From NCBI RefSeq assembly GCF_002355855.1, contig NZ_AP017655.1:868001-932000 (forward strand): 64,000 nt of DNA. Reading direction: 5' to 3'. The notes under the pieces are model-generated. The model did not search any database. It was not told where the DNA came from and was given only the letters and a program-made list of their open reading frames with translations. The first letter of the stretch is position 1. Every line of letters starts with the position of its first letter. Positions 20,054 through 28,045 of the stretch are shown piece by piece. The DNA comes from Sphingobium cloacae. GTDB lineage: Bacteria > Pseudomonadota > Alphaproteobacteria > Sphingomonadales > Sphingomonadaceae. A program made the position numbers and the translations under genes.

Positions 20054-21394
20054 GTGACCGCTTCTTCCGACCAGCCCGCCTCCATGACCTTCACCGCCGC
20101 GCCGCCGCTCGCCGGCTCCATCGCCGTGCCGGGGGACAAGAGCATTTCGCACCGTTCCCTGATGCTTTCCGCCCTCGCCGTCGGAGAAAGCAGGATCGAG
20201 GGATTGCTGGAAGGCGAGGATGTGCTGGCCACCGCCGCCGCGATGCGGGCCATGGGCGCGGACATAGGGCGGGACGATGGCGGCATCTGGCATGTCCACG
20301 GCGTCGGCGTGGGCGGATTGCTCCAGCCGCAGACCGCGCTGGAGATGGGCAATAGCGGCACCTCCACCCGCCTGCTGATGGGCCTGATCGCCAGCCATGC
20401 GATCACCGCGACCTTCACCGGCGACGCGTCGCTGAGCAAGCGGCCGATGGCGCGCGTCACCGAACCGCTTTCCCGCATGGGCGCGAGCTTCACGGCAAGC
20501 CCCGGCGAGCGCCTTCCGCTCACCATGCGCGGCCTGTGCCCCGCCGTGCCGCTCGATTACCGCCTTCCCGTCGCGTCGGCGCAGGTCAAGTCGGCCATTC
20601 TGCTGGCGGGTCTCAACGCGCCCGGCGTCACCCGCATCGTGGAGCCGATCCCCACGCGCGATCATAGCGAACGGATGCTCAGGGGGTTTGGCGCGGAACT
20701 GAATGTGGAAACGCAAAGCGACGGCACCCGCATCATCACCCTGCGCGGCGAGGCGGAGTTGCGGCCCCAATCGATCATGGTTCCCGGCGACCCCTCCTCC
20801 GCGGCCTTCCCGATCGTGGCGGCGCTGCTGGTTCCGGGATCTCGGATCACGATCATGAATGTGGGCCTCAACGCCACCCGCGCCGGATTGATCGAATTGC
20901 TCCGCGCGATGGGCGGCGACATCCTTATCGAAAATCCCCGCGAAGTGGGGGGCGAGCCGGTGGGCGACCTGATCGTCGGCGCCTCCAGCCTCAAGGGCAT
21001 CGAGCCGGACCCGGCCCTCGCCCCGTCCATGATCGACGAATATCCGGTGGCCTTCATCGCCGCCGCGCTGGCGGAAGGGCGCAGCGTTTTCCGGGGCCTT
21101 GAGGAACTGCGCGTCAAGGAATCGGATCGCCTGACCACCATGGCGGAGGGCCTGCGGGCCATCGGCGTCACCGTCGAGGAACTGGAGGATGGCGTCGTCA
21201 TCGAAGGCAGCGGCGGCGCGCTGCTCGCGGGCGGCGGGCCGATCGCGACGAAGCTCGACCATCGCATCGCCATGAGTTTCGCCGTGGCGGGCCTCGTATC
21301 GAGGTCCGGCGTCACCATCGACGACATGCGGCCGGTGGCGACCAGCTTCCCCGGCTTCACCGCCCTGCTTCGTTCGCTGGGCGCGATGGCATGA
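20054..21394 (+). CDS. aroA: 3-phosphoshikimate 1-carboxyvinyltransferase (EPSP synthase)
   Basis: AroA condenses shikimate 3-phosphate with phosphoenolpyruvate in the chorismate pathway. With a GTG start at 20054 the protein is 446 aa; an ATG at 20084 would remove 10 residues, and neither has a strong ribosome site. The motif VPGDKSISHR holds the active-site lysine (Lys29). MGNSGTSTRLLMG, the substrate-binding ASAQVKSA and RVKESDRL follow. The MGNSGT loop has Ser-Gly rather than Ala-Gly or Ala-Ala forms. cmk starts in its stop codon. Confidence 0.95.
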   Translation: MTASSDQPASMTFTAAPPLAGSIAVPGDKSISHRSLMLSALAVGESRIEGLLEGEDVLATAAAMRAMGADIGRDDGGIWHVHGVGVGGLLQPQTALEMGNSGTSTRLLMGLIASHAITATFTGDASLSKRPMARVTEPLSRMGASFTASPGERLPLTMRGLCPAVPLDYRLPVASAQVKSAILLAGLNAPGVTRIVEPIPTRDHSERMLRGFGAELNVETQSDGTRIITLRGEAELRPQSIMVPGDPSSAAFPIVAALLVPGSRITIMNVGLNATRAGLIELLRAMGGDILIENPREVGGEPVGDLIVGASSLKGIEPDPALAPSMIDEYPVAFIAAALAEGRSVFRGLEELRVKESDRLTTMAEGLRAIGVTVEELEDGVVIEGSGGALLAGGGPIATKLDHRIAMSFAVAGLVSRSGVTIDDMRPVATSFPGFTALLRSLGAMA

Positions 21395-22029
21395 CCATCA
21401 TCGCCGTCGACGGCCCCGCCGCTTCGGGCAAGGGCACCATCGCCAGGGCGCTGGCCCGCCATTATGGCTTGCCCTGCCTCGACACGGGCCTGCTCTATCG
21501 GGCGGTCGGGCTTTCGGTGTTGAAGGCCGGCGGCGATCCGGACCAGGAGGCCGATGCGCTGGCGGCCTGCGATTTCGAGGATGGGTTGCTGAACGACCCC
21601 GCCTTGCGAAGCGAGGCCGTGGGCTCCCTCGCTTCCCGCGTATCGGTGCATCCCAGCGTCCGGCAGGCCCTCGTCCAGCGTCAGCGCGACTTTGCGACCC
21701 GGCCCGGCGGCGCGATCCTGGACGGGCGGGACATCGGCACCGTCATCGCCCCGGATGCGGACGCCAAGATCTTCGTGACCGCCAGCGTCCATGTCCGCGC
21801 CCAGCGCCGCTATGCCGACGCGCTGGAACATGGCGGCCATCCCGACATGGACAGCCTGATCGCCGACATCCAGGCGCGCGACACCCGCGACATGAGCCGG
21901 GATCACGCACCGCTGCGCATGGCGGACGGAGCGGACTTGCTAGATACCAGCGATTTGGCTATAGACGCCGCCATCCAACGGGCCATCGCGCTTGTGGATG
22001 CCCAGCTTGAAGGTCACCGAAAGGTCTGA
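21391..22029 (+). CDS. cmk: Cytidylate kinase
   Basis: Cmk phosphorylates CMP and dCMP to the diphosphates. The 212 aa product has the P-loop GPAASGKGTIA (Lys14), the CMP-binding region CLDTGLLYRAVG and DGRDIGTVIAPDADAK. RDTRDMSRDHAPL is the lid region. It overlaps the aroA stop by 4 bases. The aroA-cmk-rpsA order is widely kept in proteobacteria, here with a terminator between cmk and rpsA. Confidence 0.97.
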   Translation: MTIIAVDGPAASGKGTIARALARHYGLPCLDTGLLYRAVGLSVLKAGGDPDQEADALAACDFEDGLLNDPALRSEAVGSLASRVSVHPSVRQALVQRQRDFATRPGGAILDGRDIGTVIAPDADAKIFVTASVHVRAQRRYADALEHGGHPDMDSLIADIQARDTRDMSRDHAPLRMADGADLLDTSDLAIDAAIQRAIALVDAQLEGHRKV

Positions 22030-22037
22030 CCCGTCAA

Positions 22038-22075
22038 GGCGCGCGGTGTTGCCGTGCGCCCTTTTCGCTTTTCTC
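22038..22075 (+). terminator. Intrinsic terminator after aroA-cmk
   Basis: A 9-base stem GGCGCGCGG (22038-22046) with CCGTGCGCC (22052-22060), including one G-U pair, closes a 5-base loop and is followed by CTTTTCGCTTTT. It lies directly behind the cmk stop and separates aroA-cmk from rpsA. Confidence 0.8.
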
Positions 22076-22200
22076 GCCTGCGCGTCCGTTACGCCATGGT
22101 CTCGCGGATGCCTGTGCCGCGTCCGGCGGCAGGGGCGGTTTGGCCAAAGACCATCGGACACAACCGATTGGCCAGCAATGATGAATGAAGGACAGACTTA

Positions 22201-23913
22201 ATGGCCTCCACGGCATTCCCCTCGCGCGATGATTTCGCCGCGCTTCTCAATGATTCCCTCGGTGGCGAGGATGGCGGCTTCGAAGGCCGCGTCGTCAAGG
22301 GCACCGTCACCGGCATCGAAAACGACCTCGCCGTCATCGACGTGGGCCTCAAGAGCGAAGGCCGCGTGCCGCTGCGCGAATTCGCCGCGCCGGGCCAGAA
22401 GGCCGACCTGAAGGTCGGCGACGAAGTCGAAGTCTATGTCGACCGCGTCGAAAACGCCCATGGCGAAGCGATGCTCAGCCGCGACCGCGCCCGCCGCGAA
22501 GCCGCCTGGGACAAGCTGGAAGCCGAGTTCACCGAAAGCGCCCGCGTCGAAGGCGTCATCTTCGGCCGCGTCAAGGGCGGCTTCACCGTCGATCTCGACG
22601 GCGCCGTGGCGTTCCTGCCCGGCAGCCAGGTCGACATCCGCCCCGTGCGCGACGTCACCCCGCTGATGGACATTCCGCAGCCCTTCCAGATCCTGAAGAT
22701 GGATCGCCGCCGCGGCAACATCGTCGTGTCGCGCCGCGCCATCCTGGAAGAAACCCGCGCCGAACAGCGCAGCGGCCTCATCCAGACCCTGGCCGAGGGC
22801 CAGATCATCGAGGGCGTGGTCAAGAACATCACCGATTATGGCGCGTTCGTTGACCTTGGCGGCATTGACGGCCTGCTGCACGTCACCGACCTCAGCTACA
22901 AGCGGATCAACCATCCGAGCGAGATGATCAACATCGGCGACACCGTGCGCGTCCAGATCATCCGCATCAACCGCGACACGCAGCGCATCAGCCTGGGCAT
23001 GAAGCAGCTGGAAAGCGATCCGTGGGAAGGCGCCGCCGCCAAATATCCGGTCGGCGCGAAGCTGTCGGGCCGCGTCACGAACATCACCGAATATGGTGCG
23101 TTCGTGGAGCTGGAACCGGGCATCGAAGGCCTCGTCCACGTTTCGGAAATGTCCTGGACCAAGAAGAACGTCCATCCCGGCAAGATCGTTTCGACCAGCC
23201 AGGAAGTGGAAGTCATCGTCCTCGAAGTCGATCCGGAAAAGCGCCGCATCTCGCTCGGCCTCAAGCAGGCCCAGTCGAACCCGTGGGACAGCTTCGCCGA
23301 GAAGCACCCGGTCGGCTCGACCGTCGAGGGCGAAGTCAAGAACGCGACCGAATTCGGCCTGTTCATCGGCCTGGACGGCGATGTGGACGGCATGGTCCAC
23401 ATGTCCGACATCGCCTGGGGCATTTCCGGCGAGGACGCGCTGGCGCTGCACCGCAAGGGCGAGATGGTTCAGGCTGTCGTTCTCGACATCGACGTCGAGA
23501 AGGAGCGCATCAGCCTTGGCATGAAGCAGCTTGAGCGTGGCGGCCCGGCCGCTGGCGGCACCGCTGCCGCTGCCGCTGGCCTGTCGAAGAACTCGGTCGT
23601 GACCGTCACGGTCCTGGAAGTCCGCGACGGCGGTCTGGAAGTCCAGGCCGGCGAAGATGGCGCCGCTGGCTTCATCAAGCGCAGCGATCTGGGCCGCGAC
23701 CGCGACGAGCAGCGTCCGGAGCGCTTCCAGATCGGCCAGAAGTTCGACGCCATGGTGACCGGTTTCGACCGCGCCAAGAAGCCGACCTTCTCGGTCAAGG
23801 CCATGCAGATCGCCGAAGAGAAGCAGGCCGTGGCTCAGTACGGTTCTTCCGACAGCGGCGCGTCGCTGGGCGACATCCTTGGCGAAGCGCTCAAGGCCAA
23901 GAGCGAAGGATAA
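22201..23913 (+). CDS. rpsA: 30S ribosomal protein S1
   Basis: S1 brings mRNA to the 30S subunit. The 570 aa protein has six S1 RNA-binding repeats, beginning near residues 32, 115, 202, 289, 375 and 466. Repeats three to five are closest to the consensus (KNITDYGAFVDL, TNITEYGAFVEL, KNATEFGLFIGL). The last is followed by a short tail. A clear ribosome site AAGGACAG precedes the ATG. The 125-base leader after the cmk terminator contains a GCCGC-GTCCG-GCGGC hairpin; S1 genes are often autoregulated through the leader. A strong terminator follows. Confidence 0.98.
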   Translation: MASTAFPSRDDFAALLNDSLGGEDGGFEGRVVKGTVTGIENDLAVIDVGLKSEGRVPLREFAAPGQKADLKVGDEVEVYVDRVENAHGEAMLSRDRARREAAWDKLEAEFTESARVEGVIFGRVKGGFTVDLDGAVAFLPGSQVDIRPVRDVTPLMDIPQPFQILKMDRRRGNIVVSRRAILEETRAEQRSGLIQTLAEGQIIEGVVKNITDYGAFVDLGGIDGLLHVTDLSYKRINHPSEMINIGDTVRVQIIRINRDTQRISLGMKQLESDPWEGAAAKYPVGAKLSGRVTNITEYGAFVELEPGIEGLVHVSEMSWTKKNVHPGKIVSTSQEVEVIVLEVDPEKRRISLGLKQAQSNPWDSFAEKHPVGSTVEGEVKNATEFGLFIGLDGDVDGMVHMSDIAWGISGEDALALHRKGEMVQAVVLDIDVEKERISLGMKQLERGGPAAGGTAAAAAGLSKNSVVTVTVLEVRDGGLEVQAGEDGAAGFIKRSDLGRDRDEQRPERFQIGQKFDAMVTGFDRAKKPTFSVKAMQIAEEKQAVAQYGSSDSGASLGDILGEALKAKSEG

Positions 23914-23939
23914 TTCCTACGCTGTTGATATGTAGATAG

Positions 23940-23978
23940 AAAAATACCCGGCCGATATTTGATCGGCCGGGTATTTTT
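23940..23978. terminator. Bidirectional terminator after rpsA
   Basis: A perfect 17-base stem, left arm 23940-23956 (AAAAATACCCGGCCGAT) and right arm 23962-23978, closes a 5-base loop. Flanking A and T runs give a U-tract on either strand. It ends the rpsA transcript and insulates ihfB. Confidence 0.93.
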
Positions 23979-24077
23979 TATATTGTTTTTGCTCCGAAAC
24001 GAATAAAATAGGTCAATTGTCATTTTTCGCCGATTCTCTAAAATAAGGGCGAAACCCAAGGGATATGGGAGGGTCGA

Positions 24078-24356
24078 ATGATCCGTTCTGAACTGATCCA
24101 GAAATTGGCTGACGAGAATCCGGAGCTTGGCCCTCAGGATGTCGAGCGAATCGTCGATCTCTTCTTCAAGGAGATTGTGGATCGCCTCTCGACCGGGGGA
24201 AGGGTCGAACTGCGCGGCTTTGGCGCATTCACCACCCGCGCGCGGGAAGCGCGGACCGGCCGGAACCCTCGCACCGGCGAACAGGTTCCCGTTTCCGCGA
24301 AGAGGGTGCCCTATTTCAAGCCGGGCAAGGAAATGCGGGAGCGCCTCAACAGCTAG
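24078..24356 (+). CDS. ihfB: Integration host factor subunit beta
   Basis: A 92 aa DNA-bending protein of the HU/IHF family. [17 protein letters not shown] starts the helical dimer part. [17 protein letters not shown] and [20 protein letters not shown] form the beta arm, including the RNPRTGE tip with the proline that inserts between base pairs. GKEMRERL ends the fold. The position next to rpsA is the usual one for ihfB. It forms a heterodimer with IhfA, encoded elsewhere. Confidence 0.95.
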   Translation: MIRSELIQKLADENPELGPQDVERIVDLFFKEIVDRLSTGGRVELRGFGAFTTRAREARTGRNPRTGEQVPVSAKRVPYFKPGKEMRERLNS

Positions 24357-24414
24357 GCGTCAGCGCGAACGCGCCGCTTGACGTCCCGCCGCCAAGGCCG
24401 CAGGGAGGCATCGC

Positions 24415-24500
24415 GCGGACGTGGCGAAACCGGTAGACGCAGCGGACTTAAAATCCGCTTCCCCCTGGGAGTATGGGTTCGAGTCCCATCGTCCGCACCA
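24415..24500 (+). tRNA. tRNA-Leu(TAA)
   Basis: The 86 bases fold as a leucine tRNA with a long variable arm. The acceptor arm GCGGACG pairs with CGTCCGC, the anticodon arm is GCGGA-CTTAAAA-TCCGC with TAA, and the T loop is TTCGAGT. CCA is encoded. It lies 58 bases after ihfB. Confidence 0.96.
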
Positions 24501-24508
24501 TCATTATT

Positions 24509-25324
24509 TCAGTGCGCCAGCACAAGCGGCACCTTCGCCTCCCGCAGCATGCGCCGCGTCACCCCGCCGAAGACCAGTTCACGCAGGCGGCTGTGGCCGA
24601 ACGTGCCCATGACCATCCAGTCCGCCGCCAATGCGTTGATGGCGTCGAGCAGCGCCGTCTCCACCGCCTCCTCGCCGCGCGGCCGTCCGTGCACCTGAAC
24701 GGAGATGCCGTGGCGGGAAAGATATTCCGGCGCATCGGTCGAAGGAAAAGCCTGCTTATCGGCTTCCTCGATCGTCACCAGATGCACTTCCTGCGCCAGT
24801 CGCAGCAAAGGGACGGCCGCTCTGATGGCCGCAGCCGCCTCCTGAGACCCGTCCCATGCGACCAGCGCGCGCCCCGGAATCGGGAAGCATTTCGCGGATT
24901 GCGGCATGGCAAGAACGGCCGTGCGTCCTCCCAGCGCCAGATCGGCGGCGATGGGCAGGGCATCCTTGAAATCCCTGCGCTGCGCTTCCGGCAGGGTGGC
25001 GACGATGACATCGGACAGTTTCGCCGCCCGCAGCAGCGCTCCCACCGGTTCGCCATTCACCTGCCGCCAGTCCCAGCTTACTCCTTCGCGGCTCAGCCGG
25101 TCCTCGACCTGGGCGCGGAGCCGATCGTCGATCTCGCGCAATTCATCGGCAAGGGCGGGCGCGAAGGCCGCGCCCCCATACATATCGGCGGCGATAAGAT
25201 CGGGCGCGGATCGCACCTGCACGCACTGGATATGCGCCTCGCAACAGCGGGCCAGATCGCAAGCCGCCTGAAGACGGCTTTCGGCTCCCCGGTCATCGCG
25301 GATATGCAACAGAACGGATTTCAT
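24509..25324 (-). CDS. Universal stress protein, tandem-domain
   Basis: A 271 aa UspA-family protein of two domains. The N-terminal half (about residues 1-140, MKSVLLHIRDDRGAESRL) lacks a clear nucleotide loop. The C-terminal half keeps the ATP-binding pattern GTFGHSRLRELVFGGVTR (GxxGx9GxxT) and ends VPLVLAH. The start at 25324 follows GGAGATGGGCG; an upstream in-frame ATG is less likely. Such tandem Usp proteins are usually induced by starvation or low oxygen. Its 3' end nearly touches tRNA-Leu on the other strand. Confidence 0.92.
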   Translation of the reverse strand: MKSVLLHIRDDRGAESRLQAACDLARCCEAHIQCVQVRSAPDLIAADMYGGAAFAPALADELREIDDRLRAQVEDRLSREGVSWDWRQVNGEPVGALLRAAKLSDVIVATLPEAQRRDFKDALPIAADLALGGRTAVLAMPQSAKCFPIPGRALVAWDGSQEAAAAIRAAVPLLRLAQEVHLVTIEEADKQAFPSTDAPEYLSRHGISVQVHGRPRGEEAVETALLDAINALAADWMVMGTFGHSRLRELVFGGVTRRMLREAKVPLVLAH

Positions 25325-25424
25325 CGCCCATCTCCTCGCCAACCCCTTTTCCCGGTTCTTACTATGCCGCTGGCGCTCTTCACCACCATCAGGGAAAGCC
25401 CCTATGAGGGCGCGCTATCGCATA

Positions 25425-25907
25425 TCAACGGGCGGCGGAGTGGGGAATGGCCATGCCTTCCTGACAAGCGCGGGCGAAGAATCCGCTCAGTTCGGCATAT
25501 TTGGCGGGCATGAGATCGATGCGCAGATGCATTTCCATTTCCGCATCTTCCGAGCGCCTGCGGTAAAGGCGCAGCATACCCGTGGAACACATCCGCTTGA
25601 TCAGCGTGAACAAGCGCTCGCCCTTCAGCCCGGAGATGTCGGATGCGTCCGCCACGGTATAGGGGATGCCATGAGAGGCATGGATATAAATGTCGGTGAG
25701 AATGCTGAGCTGCGGATCGGGAAGCGATTGGCCGGCAAGACGCCCCGAGACGGCCAGCGCGCCGAAATAGGCCGCGCGGGCGAATTCGCCCCGCAAGGCT
25801 CGCGGCGGACTACTGCCCAACGGTTCTCTGTCCCAGCGAAAATCCTGCGGGTTGCCCGGTTTCTTTTGCGTTTCGTCAAGCGGCTTCGCGAATCGCGGCT
25901 GATTCAT
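25425..25907 (-). CDS. MarR-like winged-helix protein, function unknown
   Basis: A 160 aa soluble protein. The middle LSILTDIYIHASHGIPYTVAD and the following ISGLKGERLFTLIKRMCSTG look like the helices of a winged-helix DNA-binding domain. RLYRRRSEDAEMEMHLRIDL then forms the beta wing. The N-terminal 40 residues are polar and probably disordered. It stands alone between the stress protein and ogt, both also on the minus strand. A transcription-factor role is inferred from the fold pattern only. Confidence 0.65.
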   Translation of the reverse strand: MNQPRFAKPLDETQKKPGNPQDFRWDREPLGSSPPRALRGEFARAAYFGALAVSGRLAGQSLPDPQLSILTDIYIHASHGIPYTVADASDISGLKGERLFTLIKRMCSTGMLRLYRRRSEDAEMEMHLRIDLMPAKYAELSGFFARACQEGMAIPHSAAR

Positions 25908-26078
25908 GATCCAGTCTCATCCGGTGGTTGGTGCCCCCACCGGAAATGTCGCAGCAAACTTCCAATCTTCCATGAGGCGCGCGGCCGCGCCATTATACGA
26001 GATTCATGTATCCCGATGCGCCGCAGCGCCCCTCATGACTGACGGCAACATAGGGGAAAAAGGCTTTTCCCTATAGGA

Positions 26079-26600
26079 TCAGGATCGGCATTCACGCAAA
26101 ATCCGTAATCCGGACGGGCCGGCCCATCGGCGCTCAAGGTCCAGCAAATAGGACTTGGCTTCCAGGCCACCCGCAAAGCCGGTCAAGGCGCCCCGTTTAC
26201 CCAGCACACGATGGCAGGGGACGACGATGGAAAGGGGATTTCGGCCATTGGCCGCTCCCACGGCGCGACAGGCCGTGGGCTTGCCGATCCGGCGCGCCAG
26301 TTCCTCATAACTGCGCGTCGCCCCATAGCCGATGTCGAGCAGGGCGCGCCAGACCGCCTGTTGAAAGGGCGTTCCCGCGAAATCCAACGGCAGTTGGAAA
26401 TGACGCCGCTCTCCCGCGAAATATTGGCCGAGTTGAGCCTCCGTCTCCACCAGCAAGGGGTGGCTGGCCGAAGCCCGCGACGCCTCCAAAGGCACCCGGC
26501 GGGGATCGTCATGCTCCCATAAAACAGCCTTCAACCCGCCATCGCCGGCCACCAGCTTGAGCCGCCCGACCGGAGACGCCATGACCTTATGCAGAAGCAT
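26079..26600 (-). CDS. ogt: Methylated-DNA--protein-cysteine methyltransferase
   Basis: Ogt removes methyl groups from O6-methylguanine and O4-methylthymine by suicide transfer to a cysteine. The 173 aa product has the active-site motif IVVPCHRVLG with Cys129, the helix-turn-helix segment SYEELARRIGKPTACRAVGA with the arginine finger, and the asparagine hinge AANGRNPL. No Ada regulatory domain is present, so it is the constitutive type. The start at 26600 gives an Ogt-like N-terminus; ATG at 26582 is an alternative. Confidence 0.94.
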   Translation of the reverse strand: MLLHKVMASPVGRLKLVAGDGGLKAVLWEHDDPRRVPLEASRASASHPLLVETEAQLGQYFAGERRHFQLPLDFAGTPFQQAVWRALLDIGYGATRSYEELARRIGKPTACRAVGAANGRNPLSIVVPCHRVLGKRGALTGFAGGLEAKSYLLDLERRWAGPSGLRILRECRS

Positions 26601-26615
26601 GATGGAAGGAAGGGC

Positions 26616-28040
26616 TTATTTCAGCCCTCCGCCCATGGCCCGGTAAAGCTCGATCATATTGGCCGTGCGGGCCAGCCGGGTGGCCAGCAGGCCCTGTTCC
26701 GCGGCATAGAGCGCGCGCTGGGAATCGAGCGTCGTCAGGAAACTGTCGATGCCCGCTCGGAAACGGGCTTCCGACAGGGTATAGGCCACGCGCGCGGAAT
26801 CCCGCAGCGATGTCTGGGCGGCCAGCTGATCGGTCATGGTGCCGCGCCGCGCCAGCGCATCGGCTACCTCCCGGAAGCCTGTCTGGACGCTCTTTTCATA
26901 GGTGGCGAGCATCGCGTCATAGGTGGCCCGCGCATAGCGCAGATTGCCCTGATTCCGGCCGAAATCGAAGATGGGCACGCTGGCCGAGGGCGCGACGGAC
27001 CAATAATCGCTGCCCGACTTGAAGAGGTTGGACAGCCCCAGGCTCATCGTGCCGAAAGCCGCCGTCAGCGATATTCTGGGGAAGAAGGCCGCTCTCGCCG
27101 CGCCGATATTCGCATTGGCGGCCAGCAACTGATGCTCCGCCGCCGCGATGTCGGGCCGCCTCAACAGAAGCGAGGATGGCAGGTCGCCGGGCAGATTGTC
27201 CAGCGCCACATCCCCCTGCGGCATGGCGTCCGGCAGATCGTCCGCGCCGACCGTGGTCCCGGCCAGCAGATTGAGGGCATTTTGATCCTGCGCCACCAGC
27301 GTCGTCGCTTGGGCGATGTCGGCACGCGCCTGATCGTAGCTGGTCTGCGCCTGCCGCACTTCCAGTTCCGATGCGATGCCCTTGGCGAAGCGGGATTTCG
27401 TCAATTCCAGCGTCTTGCCGAAAGCCGATTCCAGATCGCGGGCGATCCGCAGTCGTTCCTGATCGGCGGCCATGGTCATCCATGCCGACGCCACTTCCGC
27501 GATCAACGCCGTCTGCGCGGCGTTGCGGTTTTCGATGGAGGCGAAATATTGTTCCTGCGCGGCCTTGGTGAGGTTCCTCACCCGCCCGAACAGATCGATT
27601 TCCCAGGCGGAGATGCCTACGGACGCGTTATAGACATCCGTGTTGTTCCGCACTCCCGCCATATCCGGGAACTGCACGATAGGCTGTTCCTGATAGGTCG
27701 CGCTGCCGTTGAGGCCCACGGTCGGCAGGATGTCGGCGCGCCGCACTTTGAACTGCGCCCTCGCCTGCTCCACATTGGCGAGCGCGATGCGGAGATCGCG
27801 ATTGTTCGCCAGCGTCGTGCCGATAACGCGCACCAGTCGCGGGTCGACGAAGAAATCCCGCCACGCCGTATCGGCCGGAACAATCGCCGCCTGCCCCTCA
27901 CCGGCCGCATAGGCCGGGCCTTCGGGGCTGGCTGCGGGAACCGGCAGTTCGGGACGGACATATTTGGGCGCCATGTCGCAGGCCGACAGCGTGACCGCCA
28001 GGCTCATCGAAATCAGCGCTTTTCCCTTGAGACCGTTCAT
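26616..28040 (-). CDS. OprM-family outer-membrane efflux lipoprotein
   Basis: A 474 aa TolC-like channel of the NodT subgroup. The signal peptide ends in the lipobox LSAC with lipidated Cys21. Two outer-membrane-efflux repeats follow: the first around WRDFFVDPRLVRVIGTTLAN and LANVEQARAQFKVRRADILP, the second around LLLRRPDIAAAEHQLLAANA. It forms the outer part of the tripartite pump with the two genes upstream on the same strand, separated by only 5 bases from the RND gene. Confidence 0.95.
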   Translation of the reverse strand: MNGLKGKALISMSLAVTLSACDMAPKYVRPELPVPAASPEGPAYAAGEGQAAIVPADTAWRDFFVDPRLVRVIGTTLANNRDLRIALANVEQARAQFKVRRADILPTVGLNGSATYQEQPIVQFPDMAGVRNNTDVYNASVGISAWEIDLFGRVRNLTKAAQEQYFASIENRNAAQTALIAEVASAWMTMAADQERLRIARDLESAFGKTLELTKSRFAKGIASELEVRQAQTSYDQARADIAQATTLVAQDQNALNLLAGTTVGADDLPDAMPQGDVALDNLPGDLPSSLLLRRPDIAAAEHQLLAANANIGAARAAFFPRISLTAAFGTMSLGLSNLFKSGSDYWSVAPSASVPIFDFGRNQGNLRYARATYDAMLATYEKSVQTGFREVADALARRGTMTDQLAAQTSLRDSARVAYTLSEARFRAGIDSFLTTLDSQRALYAAEQGLLATRLARTANMIELYRAMGGGLK

Positions 28041-28045
28041 CTCTA